Assembly: GCA_046233135.1 (NCBI GenBank)
Contig: JBJXHN010000008.1
Span: forward strand, 118,144-182,143
From: JBJXHN01 sp046233135
GTDB taxonomy: Bacteria > Pseudomonadota > Alphaproteobacteria > Rhodospirillales > Rhodospirillaceae
Direction: 5' to 3'
Length of the DNA: 64,000 bases
Below, piece after piece: positions 1 through 7,246 of this stretch. A program made the position numbers and the translations under genes. Position 1 is the first letter of the stretch. Each line of letters opens with the position of its first letter. Under the pieces are notes generated by a model. That model was not told the origin of the DNA, made no database searches, and worked only from the letters and a program-made list of their open reading frames with translations.

Positions 1-1105
1 GTGCCAGTCTGCTCTTTTGATGCTCGGCGATACCGCTGCGCAGCATGCTGACGGCCTTGATCATGGCAAATACCGGGAGGCCGATGCGCAAGCCCATGTC
101 ATGGCGGGCGCGGGGGGTGATGCGGGCGAACAGGCGGGCCTCTCCGGCTTGCAGGGCCACATGCATGCGCCCCTCGGCGGCTTCTTCGAATCCGATGACG
201 GTGGCGGGCAGGATATTCTGGACCGAAACCCCCTTTGGCGGCTCCAGGGCCAGGGCGATATCCGCAGCGGCAAGACGGACACGGACCGTGCGTCCTTCCG
301 GCACATCCAGCGGCCGCACCCGCAATTGTCCGGCCGGGCTGTCCAGCAAGGTGGCCGCAAAGGCGGTGTCATGCTGCCGTACCACGGCGGGGATTACGGC
401 GCCGGCGTCCCGCTGGCGAGCCAAGGGCGTAATCTGGGGATCGGCCAGCAGGGCTTCCAGCGGGCCGGCGGCAGCGACCTTGCCGGCTTCGATCAGCACC
501 AGGGTATCGGCCAGACGCAGCACCTCGTCCATGGCGTGGCTGACGTAGAGGGTGGGGATGGCGATGCTTTCTGTGAGCTTGGCCAGAAAGGGCAGGACCT
601 CGTCCTTGCGGGCGGCATCAAGGGCCGCCAGGGGTTCGTCCATCAGCAGGATGCGGGGGTTGGCCAGCAGGGCGCGGCCGATGGCCACCCGCTGTTTTTC
701 GCCGCCGGACAGACGGGCCGGCCGGCGGTCAAGCAGGGTTTCGATCCCCAGCAGCCCGACCACCTGATCCAGGTCCATGTAGCGCTCGGCCGGCGGGGCG
801 GCGCGGCGGCCATAGAGCAGGTTTTGGCGTACCGTCAGATGGGGAAACAGCCGGCCTTCCTGAAAGATGACCCCCAGCCGCCGCTTTTCCGGCGGCAGGT
901 TGACGCCCTTGGCGGAATCGAACAGCACCCGGCCATCGACACTGATATGACCCGAATCCGGGCGGCTGAGGCCGGCGACCATCGAGATGATGCTGGTCTT
1001 CCCCGCGCCCGAAGGGCCGAACAGGGCGGTCACGCCGGCACCGGCGGAAAAGGCCATGTCGAGGGTCATCGCGCCCTGACGGCGTGTCACGGAAAGCTCG
1101 ATCAT
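1..1105 (-). CDS. modC: molybdate ABC transporter ATP-binding protein ModC (3' end off the window)
   Basis: ATPase subunit that powers molybdate import through ModB. Reading from ATG at 1105 there are 368 open codons and no stop before the left edge, so the last few residues are missing; the family is usually about 350-370 aa. Walker A (GPSGAGKT) is at residues 30-37, the ABC signature (LSGGEKQ) at 132-138 and Walker B (ILLMDEP) at 152-158. The C-terminal third fits the molybdate-binding TOBE/MOP extension of ModC. The start lies 7 bases after the modB stop, so the two genes are cotranscribed. The identification rests on motifs plus the modA-modB context. Confidence 0.93.
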   Translation of the reverse strand, partial: MIELSVTRRQGAMTLDMAFSAGAGVTALFGPSGAGKTSIISMVAGLSRPDSGHISVDGRVLFDSAKGVNLPPEKRRLGVIFQEGRLFPHLTVRQNLLYGRRAAPPAERYMDLDQVVGLLGIETLLDRRPARLSGGEKQRVAIGRALLANPRILLMDEPLAALDAARKDEVLPFLAKLTESIAIPTLYVSHAMDEVLRLADTLVLIEAGKVAAAGPLEALLADPQITPLARQRDAGAVIPAVVRQHDTAFAATLLDSPAGQLRVRPLDVPEGRTVRVRLAAADIALALEPPKGVSVQNILPATVIGFEEAAEGRMHVALQAGEARLFARITPRARHDMGLRIGLPVFAMIKAVSMLRSGIAEHQKSRLA

Positions 1106-1112
1106 CGGCCGG

Positions 1113-1805
1113 TCATCCTTGCAGCAGGCGGTTGACCCGCCGCGTCAGTACTTCCGAGGCCAGCAGGGCGGCCAGGGCGACGACAATGGAAATCACGCAC
1201 AGTCGGGCCGCGGCGGCCTCTCCGCCCGGGATCTGGGTCTGGGTATACAGCGCCAGTGGCAGGGTGCGGGTCTCGCCGGGGATATTGGAGACGAAGGTGA
1301 TGGTGGCGCCGAATTCGCCCAGGCAGCGGGCGAAACCCAGGATCACCCCGGTGACGATGCCGGGGAAGGTCAGGGGCAGGGTGACGGTGATGAAGGTGTT
1401 GAACGGACCGCGCCCGAGGGTTCGGGCGGCCTGTTCCAGGCCCTGATCCACGGCTTCCAGCGACAGGCGTATGGCCCGGACCACCAGGGGAAAGGCAACG
1501 ACGGCAGAGGCCACGGCCGCACCCTTCCAGGTGAAGGCCAGGGTCAGGCCGAACAGGTCGTTCAGAACCTTGCCGATGGGTCCGTTGCGGCCGAGCAGCA
1601 CCAGCAGCAGATAGCCGACCACCACCGGCGGCAGCACCAGGGGCAGGTGGATAACGCCGTCCAGCAGGGTCTTGCCGGGAAAGGACCGTCGGGCGAGCAG
1701 CCAGGCCAGTCCGATGGCCGGCGGCAGGCTGCCGAGAATGCCCCAGGCGGAAACCACCAGCGAAAGCCGCAGGGCTTCCGTTTCCATGGGCGTCATGAAC
1801 GGCAT
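1113..1805 (-). CDS. modB: molybdate ABC transporter permease ModB
   Basis: Inner-membrane permease of the molybdate importer, 230 aa, the usual ModB size. It has five or so hydrophobic segments (first at about residues 11-35) and the cytoplasmic EAA loop that contacts ModC, seen near LEAVDQGLEQAARTLGRGP. The start is the ATG at 1805; internal ATGs at residues 4 and 7 are possible alternatives. It lies between modA, about 80 bases upstream, and modC, 7 bases downstream. Confidence 0.95.
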   Translation of the reverse strand: MPFMTPMETEALRLSLVVSAWGILGSLPPAIGLAWLLARRSFPGKTLLDGVIHLPLVLPPVVVGYLLLVLLGRNGPIGKVLNDLFGLTLAFTWKGAAVASAVVAFPLVVRAIRLSLEAVDQGLEQAARTLGRGPFNTFITVTLPLTFPGIVTGVILGFARCLGEFGATITFVSNIPGETRTLPLALYTQTQIPGGEAAAARLCVISIVVALAALLASEVLTRRVNRLLQG

Positions 1806-1887
1806 GGGGCGGTCTCCGGGAACTGGGGCGCAAAAGGGCGGGCAAGCGGGCGAAAGTGGGGTCCGTGGGGGCGGACCCCCAGGATAC

Positions 1888-2685
1888 TTACTTTTGGTTC
1901 ACCTGGAAGCCGTAGCGTTCGAACACGGCGGCGGCTTCGGTGCCTTGCAGGAAGGTCAGGAAGGCTTTGGCCGTATCGTTGTCCTGTCCGGCGATCAGGG
2001 CAACAGGGTAGGTGATGGCGGGGTGGGAGTCTGCGGGGAAGAGCCCCAGGGTGGTCACCTGATCGGTAACGGCGGCATCGGTGGAATAGACGATGCCCAG
2101 CGGGGCTTCCCCCCGCTCCACCAGTGCCAGGGCGGCGCGCACGTCACTGCCTGGGGCGACCATGGAGGCAACGCTGTCCCACAGACCCAGGGTTTCCAAC
2201 GCCTTCTTGGCATAGATGCCCGCCGGCACATGTTCCGGGTCGCCCAGGGACAGGCGCCCGCCGTCCAGCATGTCGGCCAGCGGCGTTTCGGCGGAGATGG
2301 CCTCGACGGCCAGCCCGGTATCCAGCGGCGCGATCAGGGCCAGCCGGTTGCCCAGCAGGTCGACCCGGCTGCCAGTCACGACCATGTCCTTGTCGGCCAG
2401 ATAGTCCATCCACTTGACGTTGGCCGATAGGAACACCCCGGCCGGCGCGCCCTGTTCGATCTGTTTGGCCAGGGTGGAAGAACTGGCGAACGACGGAACG
2501 ACCGTGCCATGTCCGGTTTCGTTGAAGGCGGTGATGATTTCCTGCAAGGCATTGGTGGTCGACGCGGCGGCAAACACCGTGGTGTCGGCCCGGGCATCCC
2601 CGGCGCCGCCGACCCAGGCGCCGATGGTGGTGCCGAGCGCAAGGGCGGCGGCGGCCAGGGTGGTCTTCAGACTGGGCATATGCAT
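1888..2685 (-). CDS. modA: molybdate-binding periplasmic protein ModA
   Basis: Periplasmic solute-binding protein that captures molybdate for ModBC. The product is 265 aa from the ATG at 2685, which has GGGGAG about 9 bases upstream; the open frame extends further but without a comparable ribosome site. A signal peptide is clear: a hydrophobic stretch follows KTT and ends at GDARA, with cleavage expected before DTTVFAAAS, the typical ModA mature start. First gene of modABC. A degenerate inverted repeat upstream could be a ModE-type site. Confidence 0.95.
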   Translation of the reverse strand: MHMPSLKTTLAAAALALGTTIGAWVGGAGDARADTTVFAAASTTNALQEIITAFNETGHGTVVPSFASSSTLAKQIEQGAPAGVFLSANVKWMDYLADKDMVVTGSRVDLLGNRLALIAPLDTGLAVEAISAETPLADMLDGGRLSLGDPEHVPAGIYAKKALETLGLWDSVASMVAPGSDVRAALALVERGEAPLGIVYSTDAAVTDQVTTLGLFPADSHPAITYPVALIAGQDNDTAKAFLTFLQGTEAAAVFERYGFQVNQK

Positions 2686-2768
2686 TTGCGATTTCTCCCC
2701 CGAAAAGAGCGGCATGTGATCTCTGGATCCCCGTGCGGCGGCACTGTACCCCCCGGACAGGTGTCTTG

Positions 2769-2786
2769 TATATGTCTGTGCATAAG
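2769..2786 (-). promoter_or_regulatory. possible ModE-like operator upstream of modA
   Basis: Plus-strand TATATG-N6-CATAAG forms an imperfect inverted repeat about 85-100 bases upstream of the modA start. ModE Mo-boxes have AT-rich TATA-type arms around a 6-base centre, so position and form are suggestive, but the arms are short and imperfect. Weak call. Confidence 0.25.
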
Positions 2787-2847
2787 AGGCTAACCGCGGA
2801 TCCATTCCGGGGTCAAGGGGGGCAGAGGGGTTTATGATGCGGCGCAC

Positions 2848-2878
2848 AAAAAAGCCCGCCTCTTTGGGGGAGGCGGGC
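2848..2878 (-). terminator. intrinsic terminator after the chemoreceptor gene
   Basis: A 9-bp perfect GC-rich stem (GCCCGCCTC / GAGGCGGGC) with a 7-base loop, followed on the minus strand by six T residues. It lies about 150 bases downstream of the chemoreceptor stop and just before the modA promoter region, so it insulates modABC. Confidence 0.85.
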
Positions 2879-3026
2879 CTTTTGGAAACGGACGGGATCA
2901 GGACTATCTTGGTCGAGAAAGGGTTAGGACGGTCTGTATCGCTGGGCGCTTGCAAACCGCCGAGTGTCCGGACGGCAATTCCCTCTTCTGTGCCATTCGT
3001 CTTGGCGGTGGCATGATGCCGTCTCC

Positions 3027-5069
3027 TCAGGCCGCGCGGACATCTCCGATGAAGCGGCCGATGGTCTGGCGCAGCTCTTCGGACTGGTCGGCCAGACGGG
3101 CGACAACGTCCATCACCGTATCGGCCCGGCTGCGGGAATCGGCGGCGACCCTCTGGGCGGACAAGGCGCTGTGGGCGGCGGCCTGGGCACTGCCGGCGAC
3201 GGTCTGGATATTCGCCGCGATCTCGTGGGTGGCTGCGCCCTGTTCTTCGATCGCCGTGGCAATTGCCGAAGCCATGGTCAGGACTTCGGCGATGCTGCGT
3301 TCGATCCGTTCGATGGCCACCACAGTGTTCTGGGTTTTGGATTGCACGGCCTGGACCCGCAGGCCGATTTCCTCGGTTGCCTTGGCGGTCTGGTTGGCCA
3401 GCGTTTTGACCTCGTTGGCGACAACGGCAAAGCCCTTGCCAGCCTCGCCGGCGCGGGCGGCCTCGATGGTGGCATTCAGGGCCAGCAGGTTGGTCTGGCT
3501 GGCGATATCGGTGATCAGCTCGACCACCGTGCTGATCCGTTCCGCGTCCTCCGACAGGGCGCCGACCTTGGAAACCGCATCCTCGGCCAGGCTGGAAGCG
3601 GACCGGGAAATGTTGGTGGACTGGCTCATTTGCCGGCTGATTTCCTGGACCGAGGCGGCCAGTTCCTCGGCGGCGGCGGCAATGGCTTCGGTGTCGCGGC
3701 TGGCCTGTTCGGCGGCGGCGGCGGCGGCCTGGGCGCCGGAGTCGGTGTCCATGGTCAGGCTGGCCATCTCTTCGGCCGTGCCCCGGGCGCGGTCGGTCTG
3801 CTTCAGGGTTTCGTCAAGCAACTGCCGGGACGTGGCTTCGAAGGCGCTGTTCAGGCTGTCGAGCTTGGCCGTACGGGTCTCGCGGCGGGCATTCAGTTCT
3901 TCCTTCTCGCGCTCCAGGTCGGTGGCGTCTTGCATGGCGCGGCGGAAGTTGTCGAAGGCGCGGGCCAGGCGGCCCACCTCGTCTTTGCGGTCCAGGTCGG
4001 AAACGGGGGTGGAGAAGTCCCGCCGTTCCAGCGCCGCCATCACCCTGCCCAGCCGGGCCATGGGGCGGGTGATGGCGCGGCCGAGGGCCAGGGCCACGAT
4101 CAGGGCGATGGCCACCGCTCCCAGGGACATCCCTTCGGCCAGAACCACATTGCGCTGCAAGTCGCCGACAATAGCGCCGGACATGGTGGTCTGCGCCTTT
4201 TCCGTATCGCGCATGATCCGTCGCATGTTCTGGATCAACTTGCGCTGCACGGGAACGACGGACTCGTTGATGGTGGCGATGCGGGTTTCCACCAACTGCC
4301 GGGTCTGCGTCAGGTTGTTCTCGAAGGCCTTGATTTGGGCGCCCAGGTCGGGTCCTTTGGACAGTGTGGCGCGGATCGCCGGGCTGCGGATGCGGCTGAG
4401 CGCTTCCACCTGTTTGCCGGCCTTTTCCACCTCTTCCAGGACGGGGGCAAAGTCGACCACTTCGGGCCGGACGAAGAAGGCATTGGCGGCCATGCTGGCG
4501 GAGACGATGGCCACCCGGGCTTCGCGCGCCCGACCCAGCACCGCCGGGTTCAACTCGCCCACAGCGCGTTCGATGGTGATCAGGGTCTGTTCCAGATTAC
4601 GGCCTTCGGTCAGGGCCGTCTGATGGCTGACGTCGGCGGCATTCTGCTGCTCGATAACCGTGGCGACGCCGCTTTCCAGGTCGCTGATCAGCGTCTTCAT
4701 TTCCCGGATGCGGTCCTGATTGCCTTCTGTGGCGCCGTCCTGGGCTTCGTCCAGGGCGGTGATCACGCCGCCGATGGTGCCCATGGCCAGATCGGCCGTG
4801 CTGGCTTCGCTGGTCAGGAAGAACTCCGCCAGGGCCGAATCTACCTTCAGCAGGTTGATATAGGCATCGGCCATCCGCCGCTGGGTGTCGCTCATCGCCT
4901 GGGTCTGCCCCAGTTTGCCGAGCGCATCGGTCAATCCCACTGCCGCTCCGACGGCGAGGACGGCCAGAAGGGCGATGACGATACCGAAACCGAGGCCGAT
5001 CTTCCGGCCGATCGGCTGGTCGCGCAGGGCCGCGGCCAGCCGGGTAGACCCAGGGGCGATTGTTCGCAT
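3027..5069 (-). CDS. methyl-accepting chemotaxis protein
   Basis: Membrane chemoreceptor, 680 aa from the ATG at 5069 (an upstream in-frame TTG at 5117 looks less likely). It has an N-terminal membrane helix (about residues 21-46), a long helical sensory region without an obvious named fold, a second membrane helix near residue 310, a HAMP domain at about 325-380 and a signalling domain whose hairpin tip NLLALNATIEAARAGEAGKG lies near residue 530. The C-terminus is RFIGDVRAA. It is monocistronic with its own terminator. The ligand cannot be inferred. Confidence 0.93.
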   Translation of the reverse strand: MRTIAPGSTRLAAALRDQPIGRKIGLGFGIVIALLAVLAVGAAVGLTDALGKLGQTQAMSDTQRRMADAYINLLKVDSALAEFFLTSEASTADLAMGTIGGVITALDEAQDGATEGNQDRIREMKTLISDLESGVATVIEQQNAADVSHQTALTEGRNLEQTLITIERAVGELNPAVLGRAREARVAIVSASMAANAFFVRPEVVDFAPVLEEVEKAGKQVEALSRIRSPAIRATLSKGPDLGAQIKAFENNLTQTRQLVETRIATINESVVPVQRKLIQNMRRIMRDTEKAQTTMSGAIVGDLQRNVVLAEGMSLGAVAIALIVALALGRAITRPMARLGRVMAALERRDFSTPVSDLDRKDEVGRLARAFDNFRRAMQDATDLEREKEELNARRETRTAKLDSLNSAFEATSRQLLDETLKQTDRARGTAEEMASLTMDTDSGAQAAAAAAEQASRDTEAIAAAAEELAASVQEISRQMSQSTNISRSASSLAEDAVSKVGALSEDAERISTVVELITDIASQTNLLALNATIEAARAGEAGKGFAVVANEVKTLANQTAKATEEIGLRVQAVQSKTQNTVVAIERIERSIAEVLTMASAIATAIEEQGAATHEIAANIQTVAGSAQAAAHSALSAQRVAADSRSRADTVMDVVARLADQSEELRQTIGRFIGDVRAA

Positions 5070-5224
5070 GGTGCCTGTATCCCTTCCGACGAATGTTAGG
5101 TCAAAAGTATTGACCAATTAATGCCGGTTTTCCAAGCACCCTGACTAATGCGCTTAGTTTTTGTGCGTTTACACCGCATCCTCCCTTGGGTTGATTCCTC
5201 ATAAGTGGAGTCAATTATTTCATT

Positions 5225-6055
5225 CTAGTGCGGTGCAAAGCTCCAGGTCGCGGCATCCCACCACCTAAGATCGATCCATGTCGGAGCTGCTACCGTAGGG
5301 GCAGTGAGGTCCGCCAAAACGTCTAGGTCCTTGCTGGGGGTTGGAATGAGATCGATTCGCGGAGTCGCCCGGGTCGTATCCAGGGCCAGAACCACCGTGC
5401 AGCCGCGCCAGACGGCGGCCGGAACCGACGGGTCGGGCAGGGGACGTTCCGTTGCCCGGACGCGCTTCGGCGAGGTCCGGTGCACGTAGGCGTGTGCCTG
5501 CACCAGCTTGTCGAACAGGGCATAGGATGCCGTCCACCCCTGTGGGCCATCCGCGGCCAGCAGGTCAAAGGCGACCAACGCCATATCCGGATCGGCGCGC
5601 AGGATCAGTAGGCCGCTGAGGAAGCTTTCCGGCGGAATCGGCGCGGCCATGCAGGCCGCCGGCGACAGATCGGCCGGCACGCCGGTGACGTCGAAGCGCG
5701 ACGATGTCCGCAGTGCTTGCGCCTCTTTCCCCAGGAAGGCAAAGGCGGTTTCTTCGGGATGCGGATAGTGGTGGATCAGGCAGGGAACCGACACCGTGCC
5801 CGAATACAGGTCGGTCGTCGGTTCGGTATCCATCAACTCCAGCAGATAGGCGCCGGGACGGTCATCGGTCCATATATACCAACCGGTGCCTTCCGGTGCG
5901 GCACACACATGCCGGAAGCCGATGGCCGTGCGCGCCGCCGGATCCGTGAACAGGCGCGTGAACAAGGCCTCGAGGGCCGTATGGGCGAGGGGGTGAGCGG
6001 TCGGGCATCGCACGCCTGTGGCGGCAGATGCGGCGGCCTTGGTTACTGTCGACAT
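5225..6055 (-). CDS. unrecognised protein, possibly anoxia-regulated
   Basis: 276-aa protein that I do not recognise. The ATG at 6055 is preceded by GGGAGGACACC, a strong ribosome site. It is probably soluble, with no signal peptide or membrane helix. It is rich in Trp, His and Pro, with notable segments GTGWYIWTDD and IDLRWWDAATW. Codon use is typical of the region, so it is probably a real gene. It is monocistronic. An FNR-like box and a CATAAT -10 candidate lie upstream at plausible class I spacing, which hints at oxygen control; this is inference only. Confidence 0.7.
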   Translation of the reverse strand: MSTVTKAAASAATGVRCPTAHPLAHTALEALFTRLFTDPAARTAIGFRHVCAAPEGTGWYIWTDDRPGAYLLELMDTEPTTDLYSGTVSVPCLIHHYPHPEETAFAFLGKEAQALRTSSRFDVTGVPADLSPAACMAAPIPPESFLSGLLILRADPDMALVAFDLLAADGPQGWTASYALFDKLVQAHAYVHRTSPKRVRATERPLPDPSVPAAVWRGCTVVLALDTTRATPRIDLIPTPSKDLDVLADLTAPTVAAPTWIDLRWWDAATWSFAPH

Positions 6056-6113
6056 GGTGTCCTCCCGTGGCCTGCGCCCGGGCAGGCGCATGCAAAGTGC
6101 CAGTGCCCGGATG

Positions 6114-6174
6114 ATTATGCATTAGGTCCGTAGTTCTATCAGAGCGCTACGGAGGATGCATTGAGATCGATCAA
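6114..6174 (-). promoter_or_regulatory. candidate FNR/Anr-type promoter
   Basis: TTGAGATCGATCAA at 6161-6174 matches the FNR consensus TTGAT-N4-ATCAA with one mismatch. On the minus strand a CATAAT -10 candidate (6119-6114) would put the transcript start near 6107, so the box centre falls about 60 bases upstream, close to the class I FNR position. It would drive the unrecognised gene starting at 6055. Confidence 0.4.
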
Positions 6175-6228
6175 GGTGCGCTGCGGGAGGATGAAATTCA
6201 GGGGTTGGTGCGGGGCCGAAATGGTTTC

Positions 6229-6244
6229 GGGGGCTGGCGCCCCC
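6229..6244 (-). terminator. possible weak hairpin after grxD
   Basis: A 6-bp GGGGGC/GCCCCC stem with a 4-base loop, 53 bases past the grxD stop and without a T tract. Weak terminator candidate. Confidence 0.3.
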
Positions 6245-6296
6245 GATCCCCACCCGGTACGCAGAATGTTCCGGGTCCTTTAGTCTTGTGAAAAAG

Positions 6297-6635
6297 TTAG
6301 CTGGCGACTTTGGTTGCCACGCCCTTTTCCTTGAACAGGGTCTCCAGTTCGCCGTCGGCAGCCATCTCGCGCACGATGTCGCAGCCCCCCACGAACTCGC
6401 CAGCCACATACAGCTGGGGAATCGTCGGCCAGTTGGAGAATTCCTTGATGCCCTGGCGGATTTCGTCATCGGCCAGAACGTTCACGTCCTTGTAGTCGAC
6501 GCCGAAGTGGTTCAGCACCTGCACGACCGCCGCGGAAAAACCGCACTGCGGGAACATCTTGGTGCCCTTCATGAAAAGGACGACCGGAGTGCTTTCCACG
6601 TCGGCCTTGATACGGTCCTGAGCAGTATCAGCCAT
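6297..6635 (-). CDS. grxD: monothiol glutaredoxin, Grx4/GrxD family
   Basis: Monothiol glutaredoxin that carries or transfers [2Fe-2S] clusters together with BolA-family partners. 112 aa from the ATG at 6635, chosen over the ATG at 6641 because GAGGA sits 7 bases before it. The CGFS active site is at residues 31-34 in a KGTKMFPQCGFS context, followed by the cis-proline and GGCD glutathione-binding motifs (TIPQLYV, GGCDIV). It lies directly downstream of bolA, its expected functional partner. Confidence 0.96.
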   Translation of the reverse strand: MADTAQDRIKADVESTPVVLFMKGTKMFPQCGFSAAVVQVLNHFGVDYKDVNVLADDEIRQGIKEFSNWPTIPQLYVAGEFVGGCDIVREMAADGELETLFKEKGVATKVAS

Positions 6636-6812
6636 CGTCATTCCTCGCTAGAAATTAAGGGCCGGCGAAACCCCTTTCCGGATCGACATTTCCACAAGGA
6701 AAACTGCCGTTTTCACCGGATTGTGCACCGCCACTCTCTGCATTTGGGACGACAGAGGGACCCTTGTCAACAGGACGCACAGCCTGCGCCCAGGCGAAAC
6801 CGGGGGAGAAGC

Positions 6813-6840
6813 AGCCCCCTGAACAATTGGCCAGGGGGCT
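6813..6840 (-). terminator. hairpin between bolA and grxD
   Basis: A perfect 9-bp stem AGCCCCCTG/CAGGGGGCT with a 10-base loop just after the bolA stop. No T tract follows on the minus strand, so it may attenuate or stabilise rather than end transcription. Confidence 0.45.
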
Positions 6841-6853
6841 GGGCCAAGCGGTG

Positions 6854-7087
6854 TTATTCCGGCGTCTTGGTGGTCAGGGCCAGGGCGTGCAGATCGCCGC
6901 CCATCTTGCCCTTCAGCGCGGCATAGACCATCTGGTGCTGCTGCACCCGGGACTTGCCCTTGAACGACTCGCTGACGACCATCGCCGCGTAGTGGTCCCC
7001 GTCACCGCGCAAGTCCTCGATCGTCACGTCGGCATCCGGGAAGGATTCCTTGATCAGGGCCTCAATCTCGTTGGCTTCCATGGCCAT
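6854..7087 (-). CDS. bolA: BolA/IbaG-family protein
   Basis: Small BolA-family protein (77 aa) that forms complexes with monothiol glutaredoxins in Fe-S cluster handling. The ATG at 7087 follows GGAG by 9 bases. The family core is visible: IEALIKESFPDADVTIEDL, then GDGDHYAAMVVS, the conserved His in RVQQHQMVYAAL, and ALALTTKTP at the end. It sits between purL and grxD, the order common in alphaproteobacteria. Confidence 0.93.
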   Translation of the reverse strand: MAMEANEIEALIKESFPDADVTIEDLRGDGDHYAAMVVSESFKGKSRVQQHQMVYAALKGKMGGDLHALALTTKTPE

Positions 7088-7191
7088 AGGCGTGCACTCC
7101 GGTTGGTTCGTTGGATGCGGTCGCGGGGGAGGAAACCGGGCTGGACCCGCCGGGTCAAGCCCTTGGTGATCAGGCACCTTGGAATCTGCAT

Positions 7192-7239
7192 AAAAAAGCG
7201 GATCCGGGAGCAGGGGGCAAGCCCCTTCTCCCGCACCGC
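7192..7239 (-). terminator. intrinsic terminator after purL
   Basis: Just past the purL stop, the minus strand folds into a long GC-rich stem with a terminal loop around CTTG (AAGGGGCTTGCCCCCT core) and ends in TTTTTT. It separates the pur genes from bolA-grxD. Confidence 0.75.
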
Positions 7240-7246
7240 GGATTGC

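Noticed and set aside
2686..2790. Molybdenum cofactor riboswitch before modA
   Set aside because: I could not recognise the conserved Moco RNA elements in the leader; a covariance-model search would be needed to revisit this.
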